A stretch of DNA of 64,000 bases from Malaya genurostris (GCF_030247185.1 NC_080571.1:28453198-28517197); one strand, 5' to 3'; counted from the first letter of the stretch, positions 11,217 to 22,992 are shown. Translations and numbers: made by a program. The notes: generated from the sequence alone by a model not told the origin.

Positions 11217-12150
11217 ATACAGAGTCTTGGATTATGAGCTACGCGTTCGATTTGATAAAAAAAAATATCAGTTCGTCGAACAGATAAAATATATTATTTT
11301 GTTCCAACTTTACATAATACAAGGATAATTTTTCACTTGTTGCAAACCGAGAAAATAAACCACTTTGTAATTTCTGAAAAGTGGCACAAATGTGGAATAT
11401 TTAAGGAGAAATTTATAATTAGCTCAAACACAACTATAGCTCAATTGGATGAAGCGACTGGTCCCCATTAGATATTCAATGAAAATGAAAAAAATAAACG
11501 AGAGCAACGCAAAGCACTTATAATTTTTTTCCTATCCCTTTTTTTTTTTATTCAATATTATAATATAATTTTAAGGCACACTGCTTAAGCTCTAAGATGC
11601 CAAGGGTATTTACTAATCTTAATTACGACTAACTTAAAACTAGAATAGTATCATTATGTAATGTAGCGGTAGCGGATTCTCGAGAAGCGATCGGTAGTGG
11701 CCGGTGAATTGAATATTGCATGAGGGTCTTCCATATGCCGTTGGCGAAGATCCATGTTGGCCGCATCATTCGGTCCGTGTGGGTCCGCGGGAAACACCCC
11801 CAGGCTACGAAGGCCCGGCGGGTGGCCCGCGTGCTGGTTTTCGACTGGGGCGGCCTTCCGTGGACGATGATGGTGATGTTACGGAAGAGAATGAAAAAAA
11901 AAGTAAATATTGTGGAAACGGGGTAAAAAGGGGATGTGGGAACAAAATGTTTGAAAACGATAAAGATCTAATTAGTTGCCATCGAGATGGTGAAGAGACA
12001 GGGAAGGGGTAACGAAAAAGTTAGTGACAAAAAAAGATCTTGTTAGTTCCAATGAAGATGGTGGACAGGGACGGGGATCGAGAGAATCGGGCGGATGTTA
12101 GTGTCGAAGCTGTAGGTGGAGTTTATACTTTCTGAGCGAGGGATAACACA

Positions 12151-15100
12151 TTACACTTGTATATCAATGTGTTTAAGGTACTGGTATATGAGAAGCATAT
12201 ATAAACTATCCCGACTCGCCAACACATCCCGAACCGGAACCTCAGGCGGTCTACCTCGGGCCCTAAGGGATTCCAGTAGCTTCGACCTGGCGTCACGATA
12301 CTCTACGCACGACCACACGACATGCTCGATGTCCTGATAACCGTCGCCACAGGTGCAGAGACCGCTCTCCGCAAGCCCAACACGCCGGAGATGTGCGTTG
12401 AAAGTGTAGTGATTTGACATGAGCCGCGACATAACACGAATGAAATCGCGACTCACGTTCATCCCCCTGAACCAAGGTTTCGTCGATACCCTAGGGATAA
12501 TGGAATGTAGCCATCGTCCCAGTTCGCCATTGCTCCATGAAGTTTGCCAACTTTCGAGAGTTTTCTGACGAGAGATACTGAAAAATTCATTGAAGCAGAT
12601 TGGTCTTTCATAAATATCACCTTCTAATGCGCCCACCTTAGCCAATGAGTCTGCCTTTTCATTGCCTGGAATGGAACAATGCGAAGGGACCCAGACTAAC
12701 GATATTAAATAAGACCGTTCAGATAAAGTTCGCAAGTGTTCCCGTATTTTCCCCAGGAAATATGGGGGATACTTTCCTGGCTTCATTGCCCGGAGAGCTT
12801 CTATTGAGCTTAGACTGTCCGTGACAATGTAGTAATGGTCTTTGGGCAAGGTTTCAATGATCTCAAGGGTGTACTGAATAGCAGCTAATTCTGCGACGTA
12901 AACTGAAGCCGGATCATTGAGTTTGTGAGAAGCGGTGATGTTTTGATTGAAGATGCCGAAGCCTGTGGACCTGTTGATGTTTGAACCGTCAGTGTAAAAC
13001 ACCTTTTCACAGTTGACTGTTCTAAATTTATTATAAAAAATATTTGGGGCCACTTGAGGGCGCACGTGATCCGGGATTCCACGAATTTCTTCTCTCATGG
13101 ATGTGTCGAAAAACACAGTAGAATCAGAAGTATCCAAGAAATGAGCACGATTGGAAACAAACGAAGAAGGATTAATATTCTGAGCCATGTAATCAAAATA
13201 CAAGGACATAAAACGGGTCTGAGAATTGAGCTCGACAAGCCTTTCGAAGTTTTCAATCACCATCGGATTCAAGATGTCGCATCGGATTAGCAATCGATAT
13301 GAGAGATCCCAGAATCGGTTTTTCAACGGTAAGACGCCCGCGAGCACTTCGAGACTCATCGTATGAGTCGACTGCATGCAACCTAAGGCAATACGCAAAC
13401 AACGATACTGAATTCTTTCCAGCTTGATGAAATGAGTGTTCGCCGCGGATCGGAAGCAAAAGCATCCATATTCCATCACGGACAATATCGTTGTTTGGTA
13501 TAACCTGATCAGGTCTCCTGGGTGGGCACCCCACCATGATCCGGTTATTGTACAAAGAAAATTGATTCTCTGTTGGCATTTTTGTTTCAGATACCTAATG
13601 TGACATCCCCAGGTGCCTTTGGAGTCGAACCAGACCCCGAGATATTTAAATGTGAAGACCTGAGCTATGGTTTCACCCCCTTGTTGAAGCTGTAATTGTG
13701 CTGGTTCTCGCTTCCTTGAAAATACAACCAGCTCAGTTTTCTCCGTGGAGAACTCGATACCCATTTGAAGAGCCCATGTCGACAAGTTGTCGAGGGTATC
13801 TTGCAATGGTCCTTGGAGATCGGCAGCTTTGGGTCCTATAATAGACACAACGCTGTCGTCGGCAAGTTGTCTTAGCGTGCAAGATGTGTTGATACATTCA
13901 TCAATGTTGTTCACGTAAAAGTTGTATAAAAGGGGGCTTAAGCATGAGCCCTGAGGAAGACCCATGTAACTGAATCGTATTGTCGACAAATCACCATGCG
14001 CGAAATACATGTATTTCTCGGACAACAGATTATACAAAAAGTTATTCAAAATTGGTGAAAGACCATGCTGATGCAACTTCTCAGATAGGATGTTTATGGA
14101 AACTGAATCAAAAGCCCCCTTGATGTCTAGGAAAACTGACGCCATTTGTTCTTTACGAGCAAATGCCATTTGAATTTCGGTTGAGAGCAACGCAAGACAA
14201 TCGTTCGTTCCTTTGCCCCTGCGGAAGCCGAATTGTGTATCTGAAAGTAAGCCATTAGTCTCGACCCAATTGTCTAGACGAAACAGAATCATTTTTTCGA
14301 ACAATTTCCGGATACAGGAAAGCATAGCAATCGACCGATACGAATTGTGATCGGAGGCTGGTTTACCTGGTTTTTGAATGGCAATAACTCTTACTTGTCT
14401 CCAGTCATGTGGGACAATATTATCCTCAAGAAGCCTATTGAATAAATTCAATAAGCGCCTTTTGGCAGAGTCAGGCAAATTTTTCAACAAGTTGAATTTG
14501 ATTTTGTCTAACCCCGGAGATTTATTGTTACACGATAAAAGCGCAAGTGAGAACTCGACCATCGAAAAAGGTGTTTCGTTTCTGTTTGATGAAGCGACGC
14601 GCATGATTGTCTGTTCCGGAACAGAGTCAGGACATACTTTTTTAGCGAAATCGAATATCCAGCGGTTAGAATATTCCTCGCTTCCGTTTGTGGTGTTTTT
14701 GTTGCGCATTCGTCGGGCTGTATTCCAAAGAGTGCTCATTGATGTTTCTCTCGATAATCCGTCTACGAATCGACGCCAATAACCGCTTTTCTTCGCTTTA
14801 ATCAAGCTTTTCATTTTAGCGTCTAATGCCGCGTAGTTTCTAAAATTATCAGGTGTTCCGTTTTTCCTAAACTCGACAAATGATAAAGTTCTCTCCGCGT
14901 TTAATTCTGAGCACTCTTTGTCCCACCACGGGTTGGGGGGACGGATGTTAGTTTTCGCGCCGGGTACACGTTTCGTCTGAGCTTGAGTCGCGGTGTCGAG
15001 AATCAAGCCAGCCAAAAACGTGTACTCTTCCTCCGGAGGAAGTTCTTGTGTTGTTTCTAGATTCTCAGATATCAAATTTGCGTAGCATTTCCAATCAATG

Positions 15101-15831
15101 TTTCGTGTGAGGTCATACGAAACATTGATTGTTTCCGATGGTCTTAATCCGGTGGCGATTGAAATTACGATAGGCAGATGATCGCTACCGTGGGGATCAG
15201 GGATTACCTTCCACGTGCAATCCAACCGTAGCGATGTCGAGCAAAGGGATAAGTCTAGCGCACTTGGTCTTGCTGGTGGTGCAGGAATTCGTGTCATTTC
15301 TCCCGTATTCAAGATTGTCATATTGAAGTTGTCGCAGATATCATGGATCATAGTTGATCTGTTATCGTCGTGAAGACAGCCCCATCCCGTACCGTGTGAG
15401 TTAAAGTCTCCTAAAACCAACGTCGGTGCGGGAAGAAGCTCTATGATATCATTGAGCCGCCGATGCCCAACCGAGGCTCTTGGGGGAATGTAGATGGAAG
15501 CAATGCAAAGGTCCTTGCCTTTGATTGTAACATGACATGCGACAACTTCAATACCTGGTATCGAGGGGAGGTTAATGCGATAGAAAGAAAAGCACTTTTT
15601 GATCCCCAAAAGTACTCCTCCATAGGAATCATCTCGATCCAGACGAATAATGTTAAAATCGTGGAGGTTTAAGGGTATTTCAGAAGTTAGCCAAGTTTCG
15701 CACAATGCAAATGCGTCACATTTCAGATTATTTACTAGAAATTTGAAAGGATCTATTTTTGGGATGATACTTCTACAATTCCACTGTATAACAGTGATTG
15801 TATCCGTGACCTCGGTGGGTGTCTTAGCCAT
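12151..15831 (-). CDS. LINE-1 ORF2: endonuclease, reverse transcriptase, RNase H
   Basis: A 1,226-residue uninterrupted frame. The N-terminal apurinic-type endonuclease shows QWNCRS, ALCETWL, LGDFNSHG and GSDHLPI. The reverse transcriptase shows SPGLDKIKFNLLK, FLDIKGAFDSVS, GLPQGSCLSPLLYNFYV and the catalytic LADD box. RNase H follows, with FYTDGS, the glutamate in VAELAAI, VTDSLSS and PSHCSIPGNEKAD. A C-terminal Cys-His cluster (CTCGDG...HVVWSC) ends the protein. The enzyme nicks the target and copies the LINE RNA there. All expected catalytic residues are present, so the copy may be competent. Start ATG at 15831 overlaps the ORF1 stop by 8 nt, which suggests reinitiation after ORF1 translation. 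Confidence 0.95.
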   Translation of the reverse strand: MAKTPTEVTDTITVIQWNCRSIIPKIDPFKFLVNNLKCDAFALCETWLTSEIPLNLHDFNIIRLDRDDSYGGVLLGIKKCFSFYRINLPSIPGIEVVACHVTIKGKDLCIASIYIPPRASVGHRRLNDIIELLPAPTLVLGDFNSHGTGWGCLHDDNRSTMIHDICDNFNMTILNTGEMTRIPAPPARPSALDLSLCSTSLRLDCTWKVIPDPHGSDHLPIVISIATGLRPSETINVSYDLTRNIDWKCYANLISENLETTQELPPEEEYTFLAGLILDTATQAQTKRVPGAKTNIRPPNPWWDKECSELNAERTLSFVEFRKNGTPDNFRNYAALDAKMKSLIKAKKSGYWRRFVDGLSRETSMSTLWNTARRMRNKNTTNGSEEYSNRWIFDFAKKVCPDSVPEQTIMRVASSNRNETPFSMVEFSLALLSCNNKSPGLDKIKFNLLKNLPDSAKRRLLNLFNRLLEDNIVPHDWRQVRVIAIQKPGKPASDHNSYRSIAMLSCIRKLFEKMILFRLDNWVETNGLLSDTQFGFRRGKGTNDCLALLSTEIQMAFARKEQMASVFLDIKGAFDSVSINILSEKLHQHGLSPILNNFLYNLLSEKYMYFAHGDLSTIRFSYMGLPQGSCLSPLLYNFYVNNIDECINTSCTLRQLADDSVVSIIGPKAADLQGPLQDTLDNLSTWALQMGIEFSTEKTELVVFSRKREPAQLQLQQGGETIAQVFTFKYLGVWFDSKGTWGCHIRYLKQKCQQRINFLCTITGSWWGAHPGDLIRLYQTTILSVMEYGCFCFRSAANTHFIKLERIQYRCLRIALGCMQSTHTMSLEVLAGVLPLKNRFWDLSYRLLIRCDILNPMVIENFERLVELNSQTRFMSLYFDYMAQNINPSSFVSNRAHFLDTSDSTVFFDTSMREEIRGIPDHVRPQVAPNIFYNKFRTVNCEKVFYTDGSNINRSTGFGIFNQNITASHKLNDPASVYVAELAAIQYTLEIIETLPKDHYYIVTDSLSSIEALRAMKPGKYPPYFLGKIREHLRTLSERSYLISLVWVPSHCSIPGNEKADSLAKVGALEGDIYERPICFNEFFSISRQKTLESWQTSWSNGELGRWLHSIIPRVSTKPWFRGMNVSRDFIRVMSRLMSNHYTFNAHLRRVGLAESGLCTCGDGYQDIEHVVWSCVEYRDARSKLLESLRARGRPPEVPVRDVLASRDSLYMLLIYQYLKHIDIQV

Positions 15832-17158
15832 CGAAGGATACGATCGCTGAAAGAAGGGGCCATTTTGCAGTCAACTGCTTCAAGAATGTTTTAACTGTAG
15901 GAATAAAAGCCATTATCAGGCTTTTAAGAGGTTCAGAAATATTGAAAGTAGACATGATCCAGTCCACAATATCAGAGAATTTAACAAACCCAGTATTTGG
16001 TAAATTTTCTGACTGATCTTTAGGGACTTTCGTGGGTTTTGAATTCCCAGGAAGTGATGGAAATTCTTGCTCGGAATTTAATTTTCCAAGGCCTGGAGCT
16101 TTTCTCTCTGGTTTTTTGCCATCACTACCAGTTGTTGTAATTTTTCGAGACCCATCAGAGGACATCTTCGAACCCTTACTAGGGAGCTTTTGAAAAGATT
16201 TATTTCTTCTCTTTCTGCTAAGAGGGACAGCCGAAGATGTACCTTCGAGGGGGTCATCATATTCGCTCTCGTCAGTTGCCAAACAAGCGTACAGGTTTAC
16301 TGGAGGCGTAGCACTCTTCAACATTTCAGCAAAAGAACGCTTTGAATGTTGCTTAAGTGAACGCCTCATCTTATCCTGGCGCAATTTGTACGCGGGACAA
16401 TCAGAGAGGTCATGCGGCCCCTCCTTACAGTAGAGACACTTTTCATTGTCTCCACTGCAGGAGTTATCCGCATGACTCCCTCCACACTTTATACACCGGG
16501 ATTTATTGCAACAATGGGATGCTGTATGTCCCAATTGTTTGCAATTAGTGCAGTTCATGACCCGCGGCACAAAAAGACGAACAGGTAAACGGACTCGGTC
16601 CAGGAGGACGTAATTAGGCAAAGCCGAGCCAGCGAAAGTCACCCGATACGAGTCTGATGGGATATAGGACTTAGTCCCATCCTCAGCGGTCGATACTGAA
16701 CGCAATTGCTTGCAGTCCAGTATCTTAACGTTCTTGAGTAGGGGGTTTTTAAAACCGCCTGCCCCATGCTTAAGAACGTCCTCGCAAGTCAGACTCGGAT
16801 CGGTGATCACGCCGTCTATCTCGACTTCGCGAGCTGGTACGTATACGCGATACTCCCGCGTGAAATTCTCACTTCGAACGATCTCATTAGCCTGTTTTGC
16901 ACTGGCTAACAAGACCCTAAGCTTGTCCGGGCGTACTTTTTCAATTTTTTGTACGGTATTGTATCGCGAGGACAGGTCTTCAGAAAGTCTTAGAAGATTC
17001 AATTTTTTACCGTTGGCTTTGGTCCGGATGTAAACCGCATACGGTCCGGCCGGGAGTGCAAGTCCATCGGGATAATTTTTTACACGAGATATTTGGCTAT
17101 AAGATGATTCCATTTTGTCATCTGGAGGGAGGTCAGGCAATTCTGTGCCTTCTGTCAT
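15824..17158 (-). CDS. LINE-1 ORF1: gag-like RNA-binding protein with three zinc knuckles
   Basis: The first ATG (17158) gives 444 residues; upstream in-frame codons lack an ATG. Residues 203-254 contain three CCHC-type knuckles beginning CTNCKQLGHTASHC. Residues around 37-115 are well conserved with the ORF1 of the second LINE (36098). A basic, serine-rich linker follows, and the last 55 residues form a hydrophobic conserved tail ending in SFDG. Proteins of this kind coat LINE RNA and form the ribonucleoprotein particle. The stop codon overlaps the ORF2 start (ATGGCTAA). Confidence 0.93.
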   Translation of the reverse strand: MTEGTELPDLPPDDKMESSYSQISRVKNYPDGLALPAGPYAVYIRTKANGKKLNLLRLSEDLSSRYNTVQKIEKVRPDKLRVLLASAKQANEIVRSENFTREYRVYVPAREVEIDGVITDPSLTCEDVLKHGAGGFKNPLLKNVKILDCKQLRSVSTAEDGTKSYIPSDSYRVTFAGSALPNYVLLDRVRLPVRLFVPRVMNCTNCKQLGHTASHCCNKSRCIKCGGSHADNSCSGDNEKCLYCKEGPHDLSDCPAYKLRQDKMRRSLKQHSKRSFAEMLKSATPPVNLYACLATDESEYDDPLEGTSSAVPLSRKRRNKSFQKLPSKGSKMSSDGSRKITTTGSDGKKPERKAPGLGKLNSEQEFPSLPGNSKPTKVPKDQSENLPNTGFVKFSDIVDWIMSTFNISEPLKSLIMAFIPTVKTFLKQLTAKWPLLSAIVSFDG

Positions 17159-17803
17159 GGCACGGAAATGTGTCCGTGCGGGTAAATATTGGAGGACAAA
17201 TGTAGTGGTATTGAAGAACAGGGGGAAAAAAGAAAAAGGCAAAAATACTTAGCTTTAGCTCTCAAAGGGTGAACGGCAGACAAGGCCCGGTCCTAGGCAA
17301 TCGGTGGATATTCCTGATCAATAAAGTGCAAAAAACCTCCTAGAGGAAAAAGCACTTTTTTGCAGTCTCTTTCTGCACTGTACAATGGAATTTTATACGT
17401 TTTTTCACTATACACTGTCCAATGTATTTGTTAACAATATAGCAGCAGCGCCCAGCTGGGCGCTGGCTAACGGTACCACACAGTGCTTCTTTACACAACT
17501 CACAATTGACCTTGAAGACGGATTAATTCGAACTATCACTCGACCGCACTGATTCAGACAATAGAATAAGAAATGACCTTGAAAGCGGAATAAAACAATT
17601 TACCGCACCACTGGAGAAACACGAACTTGCGTCCGATCAGCCCGATAGTTGCAGTGGAACTGAACCTATCCCTTTTGACACAACCGATAAAACAGTTAAA
17701 TACCACGCTAAAATAATCTTGAACAGTATTTTGCTGCATAACGGTAACAGAACATTAATACAAGTGGTTCGAGTGGTGATTGTATATCAAAGTGATGGCA
17801 AAC

Positions 17804-17963
<160 letters not shown>

Positions 17964-18424
17964 TGTGTATGTTTCGCTAAAAATTGTTCAAGAAAAGTCA
18001 ATAAGATTACGTCGATTTATCGTTTTCGAAACAATAAAAGAAAATGGAGCAGAACAATGATTTATCTTCGAAATACCATTCCTGTGAGCGCAAAACTTTA
18101 GCTCCGATTTATTCAGGTTTATTATTTTCGTATCCTATTCCGTTATCCGTATTCCGAAATCATATGAAAATCGTTATCTCTCGTACTACTTCTTTGCTTC
18201 GAAACTTAATTTTATGATTTTTATGTATTAATTTTTTTATTACTCACAGACTGCGTCATGACACACTCCAACATTTTTTAATCAAAATCCGTTCGTCGTA
18301 GACACGAACAAAAAGGAATCGGAGTATCTAAAGTCTCGACCACTGAATGACGTTCTCAGTCGTTTTTTCGAAATTTCCATTTTCACGGTTTGCACAGTGG
18401 GGGAAAAATGGATACAACCTGTTT

Positions 18425-18640
18425 TAATCCACCTAGTGGTGTAATGTGCATTTCTCATATCAATCATACTATCTTATATAATACTGTGGTATTCTTCAAA
18501 ATGATTTTCTTCAAATTTAAAAAAAAATAATCGAAATCGGTTTGTTTGGCCGTCTACAGATAAAAACTATCAATTGGAGAAGATTTGAGGTCGATTTAGT
18601 ACCGTTTATTTGAACCTAAGTTTGTTTTCACGCCATCTAA
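18425..18640 (+). repeat. Fragment of interspersed repeat family 3
   Basis: TTTAATCCACCTAGTGGTG and the following block up to GGTCGATTTAG match in reverse the segment at 51690-51810, including the words GATAAAAACTATCAATTGGA and AATCGGTTTGTTTGGCCGTC in near-identical form. It is noncoding and a relic of the family present at 23820-25810 and 48147-51992. Confidence 0.7.
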
Positions 18641-20528
18641 CCGAACAAATTAAATTTCGATATCTTGACATAAACTATTTGTGTCAGAACAGAGTTTCCA
18701 GCTGTTTCATGAGGCACAGAGTGGCACACTTAGGCTCACAGTATTTCACGTGTTTTTAGGGCAATTACAGTTTGTGTGAGGCGACTCTTCGCTTGAGTAA
18801 CACTACTACTATAAGCGCTTATAGTGCCACGGTATGACGAAGAATGCGTTTGAATGATTAATTCTTTTTTCATCAAGACGCGTCTGATTGTATTCAATTG
18901 ATTAACAATATAACCAACGCATGGGTGCTCTTCGGTGCCTTCGTGAAATTCAAAACACTCGGCTCCGGTGTTTAACGAAACTGAAAACACGCGGTTTCTG
19001 TGTATGCCGAAACTTGAAGCACCAGTGCCGAAAATAAAACAGCGCCACGAGCACTGTAGCTTCGGGTAGTGCGTTTCGTGTTTCTTTTTGTGCACTGGCA
19101 CGCAATGGCATTCTCAATGCACGCGGTGGCGGTGGTTATATGAAGCACGCAATGCAGTGCAGTGTTTGGACATGCCTGCACTGAATAAATCAACATAAAA
19201 AGAGTGTCGCCCTTTTTCGATTTGTTTATTTTTCGTGCGATTGGTTCGTTTCCGCGACTTACACAAATTTGCGGGTATTTTTATCGTCTTATTTACTATT
19301 TCCAGCAGTAAAAGATCCGAGAACCATCTAAAATAAAGAAAATATATAGTTTCGCCCTTTCTTATTAGCAGTTGAGGTATCGCCAAATACAAATAATAAT
19401 ACCCCTAAGTCCCATACAAACGAACCGCCAATGTTTGGTTTACAGCCTGAACAAGTAAGCCTAGCAAATTACTCCCTTTCGTTGCGATAGTTTGAAAATG
19501 TGGAAGGAGATCGTTTCTGGCAACGCTTTATGCTAGTTGCTACGGCGCAAAACAAGTTTGTTTGTTTATGTTTTCCGTTGTTGTATTGCAACAAATTCAA
19601 AGATACACTCCAGCTAATCGATGAATGAAGAATTTCGATATTTTTTGGCAGTGATGGGACTTGGTGTGGAACATGGGTACGATTCGTATACGTACCACGG
19701 AAACAGCGATTAGCGCTCTACACGATAAAATAAAAGTTAAAAGAGAAACAAATGCAAGCTGTGTATGCGTTTTCCCAATAGTCACTCATATATGCGTGAC
19801 CCACACAAATTGATTATAGCCCGAACGGTGGCAGACACAACAGTTTTTCTTTCATGATGGATAAACTTATTAATTGAATTATTTTCTATTAGTATTATGA
19901 CGTAAAGGTTCCCCGCATTTAGCAGATGTTGGAAAAATTCCTACTCTGACGGGAGTGATTTGCAATGTGAAGAACGGATGGCTACCATAACGATTCGGTG
20001 AACATTGCCGAGACATTCTAACATATAATACTGAGCAATTTCCGAAAAGCCAAGGAGCAAATTTCTGAAAAGCCAAGGAGGACAAAAACAAAATCCGATA
20101 TGGAATAACCATATCTCATACACAACAACATAGTTCAAGTTTATTTTTCACTACAATAAACAGTAACTATGGTGAACTTGTTCTTACCCTTCAGTGTTGC
20201 TAGTTTTATAAAAAACTCGTTAAAGTACATTGTCACTCTGACAGTGTACCATGACAGTGTACCGCACGATGCAAAATGTGTCCTTGAAAATTTGTCGAAG
20301 TACTCCGTATTATAATTTGTATTTGGTATCGCCCTGTTTGTTAGCATGGAACACGGAGGGCAAAACTTTCGTAAACAAATGGAATGACAGTTTCGCCCTT
20401 CATAGTTCTTTGTATTGCTAAGTTTGTGATTTTTTTAGAATCCGAATTATTAGACAAAATTGTAGGATTTTGAAGCATTTATCGTCAGGTGAGAGAAATT
20501 CGATTTGTTTACTTTTGGGAAAAACAGC
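18641..20528. other. Intergenic region upstream of MEK
   Basis: There is no supported gene. A somewhat GC-richer patch at 18900-19200 carries overlapping frames of 74-121 codons on the minus strand without motifs. A 23-bp tandem duplication (AAAAGCCAAGGAG core) lies at about 20043-20083, and a short duplicated ACAGTGTACC at about 20240-20262. Part of this stretch may belong to the MEK promoter. Confidence 0.5.
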
Positions 20529-21014
20529 TGAATGCTTTGTGTTTTTTTTTTCATCTTTCATCACTGTGATTGCTTCAGCCCCTCGTTTTGCGGTGGGCGT
20601 TATGTAACGTTACAGAATTCATGCGTAATGATCCGACCGAACAAACTGCCAACACTGCCAGCTGTCACAACACAAAAGCAAACCAAAAGAAGAGAGAAAC
20701 AGAACAGCGCAGAGTGACGAGAAAAAAAATCTGATTCGGGCATTGTAGAGAAAAAGTGTGCAAATTTTAATCAGTCTAGCATATTTGGTGTTAAATTTGG
20801 TTTTGAAGTAGCAAACACAAACAAGTAGCTTGCTAGTGGTATAGGATACGCAAATTAGTTCCCAGTTTTAGGTGTTTTGTAGTTTGTTTTAATCGAGTTT
20901 GTTTCCCCAAGGTGAACTTGATTGCTTTTATGATTCCGAGGATCAGGAAAAAAACTAATGAATTAATATTGTGTGTGGTTCTCCCTAGGTTGAGCAGTTG
21001 GTCCCAGCATTTCA
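20529..21014 (+). promoter_or_regulatory. MEK 5' region, with a 5' UTR splice acceptor
   Basis: A polypyrimidine-AG acceptor (GTTCTCCCTAG) ends at 20988. The 26 bases 20989-21014 are therefore 5' UTR in the same exon as the start codon, so at least one noncoding exon should lie upstream, possibly in the stretch around 20600-20830. Its donor and transcription start cannot be fixed by eye. Confidence 0.5.
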
Positions 21015-22363
21015 ATGAGTAAGATGACCAAGAACAAGCTCAATCTAACTTTGCCTCCGGGCTCGGTGGATGTGCCGGCCGGCCAGGTGACTACCCCGAC
21101 TCCATCCTTCAAAACTCCCTCCGGCACGGAGTACGTCATCGGAAAGCACAATCTGCTGGGAAAGGCGAAAAACAGCATCGATGCGTTAACGGAAACCCTG
21201 GAGGAGCTGGAGATAGATGAGAATGCTCGGAAGAGAATCAAAGTTTTTCTCAGCCAGAAGGAAAAGATTGGTGAGCTAAGCGATGAGGATCTGGAGAAGC
21301 TGGGCGAGCTGGGATCCGGAAATGGTGGAGTCGTGATGAAGGTCAGACACATTCCGACGCAGCTGATAATGGCCCGCAAGCTGATTCATTTAGAAGTGAA
21401 ACCCGCAATTAAGAAGCAGATCATCCGGGAGTTGAAGGTGCTGCACGATTGCAACTTTCCGCACATCGTTGGATTCTACGGGGCATTTTATAGCGACGGA
21501 GAGATTAGCATCTGTATGGAGTACATGGATGGCGGGTCGCTCGATCTGATATTGAAACGTGCGGGACGAATCCCGGAACCGATTCTAGCCAAAATAACGT
21601 GCGCCGTACTGAAAGGTTTGAGTTACCTGCGAGACAAGCACGCCATCATGCATCGTGACGTGAAGCCAAGTAATATCCTGGTGAACAGCAGCGGAGAGAT
21701 TAAGATTTGCGACTTTGGCGTGTCCGGCCAGTTGATTGATTCGATGGCGAATTCGTTTGTCGGCACCAGAAGCTACATGTCGGTAGGTTTGATTTTTGTT
21801 TTGAGTCGGTATCGGATGGTTTGATAATTGGTTTTACGGTTTCTGCAAACAGCCAGAACGCCTTCAGGGCACACACTATTCAGTTCAGTCGGACATTTGG
21901 TCGTTGGGACTGTCACTGGTGGAAATGGCCATCGGGATGTATCCTATTCCACCGCCAGATGCTAAAATGTTGGATTACATATTCCACGACAAGGGAGATG
22001 ACAGTTCGCCCGGTCAGAATATCATCGAAGCGAAACCGATGGCCATTTTCGAACTGCTCGACTACATCGTCAACGAACCGCCACCCAAACTGGAGCACCA
22101 CTCTTTCTCGGAACGGTTCAAAGATTTCGTTGATCGGTGTTTGAAAAAGAATCCTGAAGAACGGGCCGATTTGAAAACCTTGATCGTAAGTGTTGCGTTG
22201 CTAATGTCAATCCGTGTCATATCATAATCACCCGTTCGTTTCATTACAGAATCACGACTGGATTAAAAACATCGAGCAGGAGGATGTGGATATCGCCGGG
22301 TGGGTGTGCAAAACGATGGATCTGCTCCCTTCGACACCGAAGCGGAATGCATCCCCAAACTAA
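21015..22363 (+). CDS. Dsor1: Dual-specificity MAP kinase kinase (MEK1/2, Dsor1 orthologue)
   Basis: Three coding exons, 21015-21782, 21853-22185 and 22250-22363, joined by introns of 70 and 64 bp with GT-AG ends, give 404 residues, the normal MEK length. MEK is phosphorylated by Raf and phosphorylates ERK on Thr and Tyr in the cytoplasm. Visible motifs: glycine loop GSGNGG (100-105), ATP lysine in MARKL (K122), HRDVKPSN (213-220), DFG (233-235), and the Raf target segment SMANS with Ser243 and Ser247. The segment after exon junction 1 starts PERLQGTHYS. A proline-rich MEK insert (around YPIPPPDAK) and the C-terminal domain follow. The N-terminus has the basic-hydrophobic ERK-docking stretch KKxLxL-like KNKLNLTL. 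Start is the first ATG after the acceptor. Intact, single copy here, less AT-rich than the flanks. Confidence 0.97.
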
Positions 22364-22992
22364 AAAAACAGAACCATCGGAGCGTGAGACGCGTACTTGT
22401 TTCTAATGTCTCGTGGAAGGTCATCCTGAACATTATTTACATTGGTTTGGTGTGGTCTGTCACATAAGTGTGCAACTTACTATCTTTATTCAACGTGGTA
22501 GACTTAAAAATACGAGGGCTCCTTGGAAATCTCCAATTCACAGTTTCTCTCTTTAAAAAAACACATGATAATATTAATAACATTAATCTGTAAGCTGTGT
22601 AAAAAGTGCGAGTGATTGTGAGTGAGATTTTTGTTTTTAACTCTTTCAACGCTTTCAATTTGCTTAGTTTTAAAATTGTCAAACCTGTCTACAGTGTAGA
22701 TTTTATTATTATTTTACTGCTTGAAAGTTGAAAGTATTTCATGTTGCAGTCGCAATCACCCCGGGTTCCGTTTCGTTACTAGAACTGTATGTTCCCGAAT
22801 TCGGCAAACCAGATTGTATAGCGCATCTCACGTTAGGATTGTTTTAAACTAGTAACTCATTTGCAGCAAACAACTGAAAGTTTACAGTAATCTGTGCAAT
22901 GAAATGAAGAGGAATCTGTATCTTACAACTAATACAATGTAACAACGCATTCCGACACTAACAAATTATAGGCAATATATCAAACAAATAAA
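22364..22992 (+). terminator. MEK 3' UTR with poly(A) signal
   Basis: Noncoding AT-rich sequence follows the stop. AATAAA at 22987-22992 is a canonical polyadenylation hexamer at a plausible distance of about 620 bp. No competing gene is seen up to 23390; the frame at 23125-23334 has no recognisable content. Confidence 0.55.

Larger units (their letters stand above)
11543..17664 (-). mobile_element. Full-length I-type LINE (LINE-1 of this window), both ORFs open
   Basis: A 6.1 kb non-LTR retrotransposon on the minus strand. Its 5' end is at 17664 (TTCAGTTCCACTGC) and its 3' end is the poly(A) tract read as poly-T at 11543-11550. The direct repeat CCTATCCCTTTT at 11531-11542 and 17665-17676 is a target-site duplication, which fixes both ends and shows the copy is not 5'-truncated. 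Order is a 5' UTR of about 500 bp, ORF1 (gag-like), ORF2 (endonuclease, reverse transcriptase, RNase H) and a GC-richer 3' UTR of about 600 bp (11550-12150). The RNase H domain places it in the I superfamily. It lies between the left gene and MEK. Confidence 0.93.

Noticed and set aside
18736..19196. Overlapping 74-121 codon frames upstream of MEK
   Set aside because: No start context, domain or codon pattern; frames overlap each other and no splice structure supports them.
20963..21379. 138-codon frame antisense to MEK
   Set aside because: It is the shadow of the MEK first coding exon and lacks any motif.
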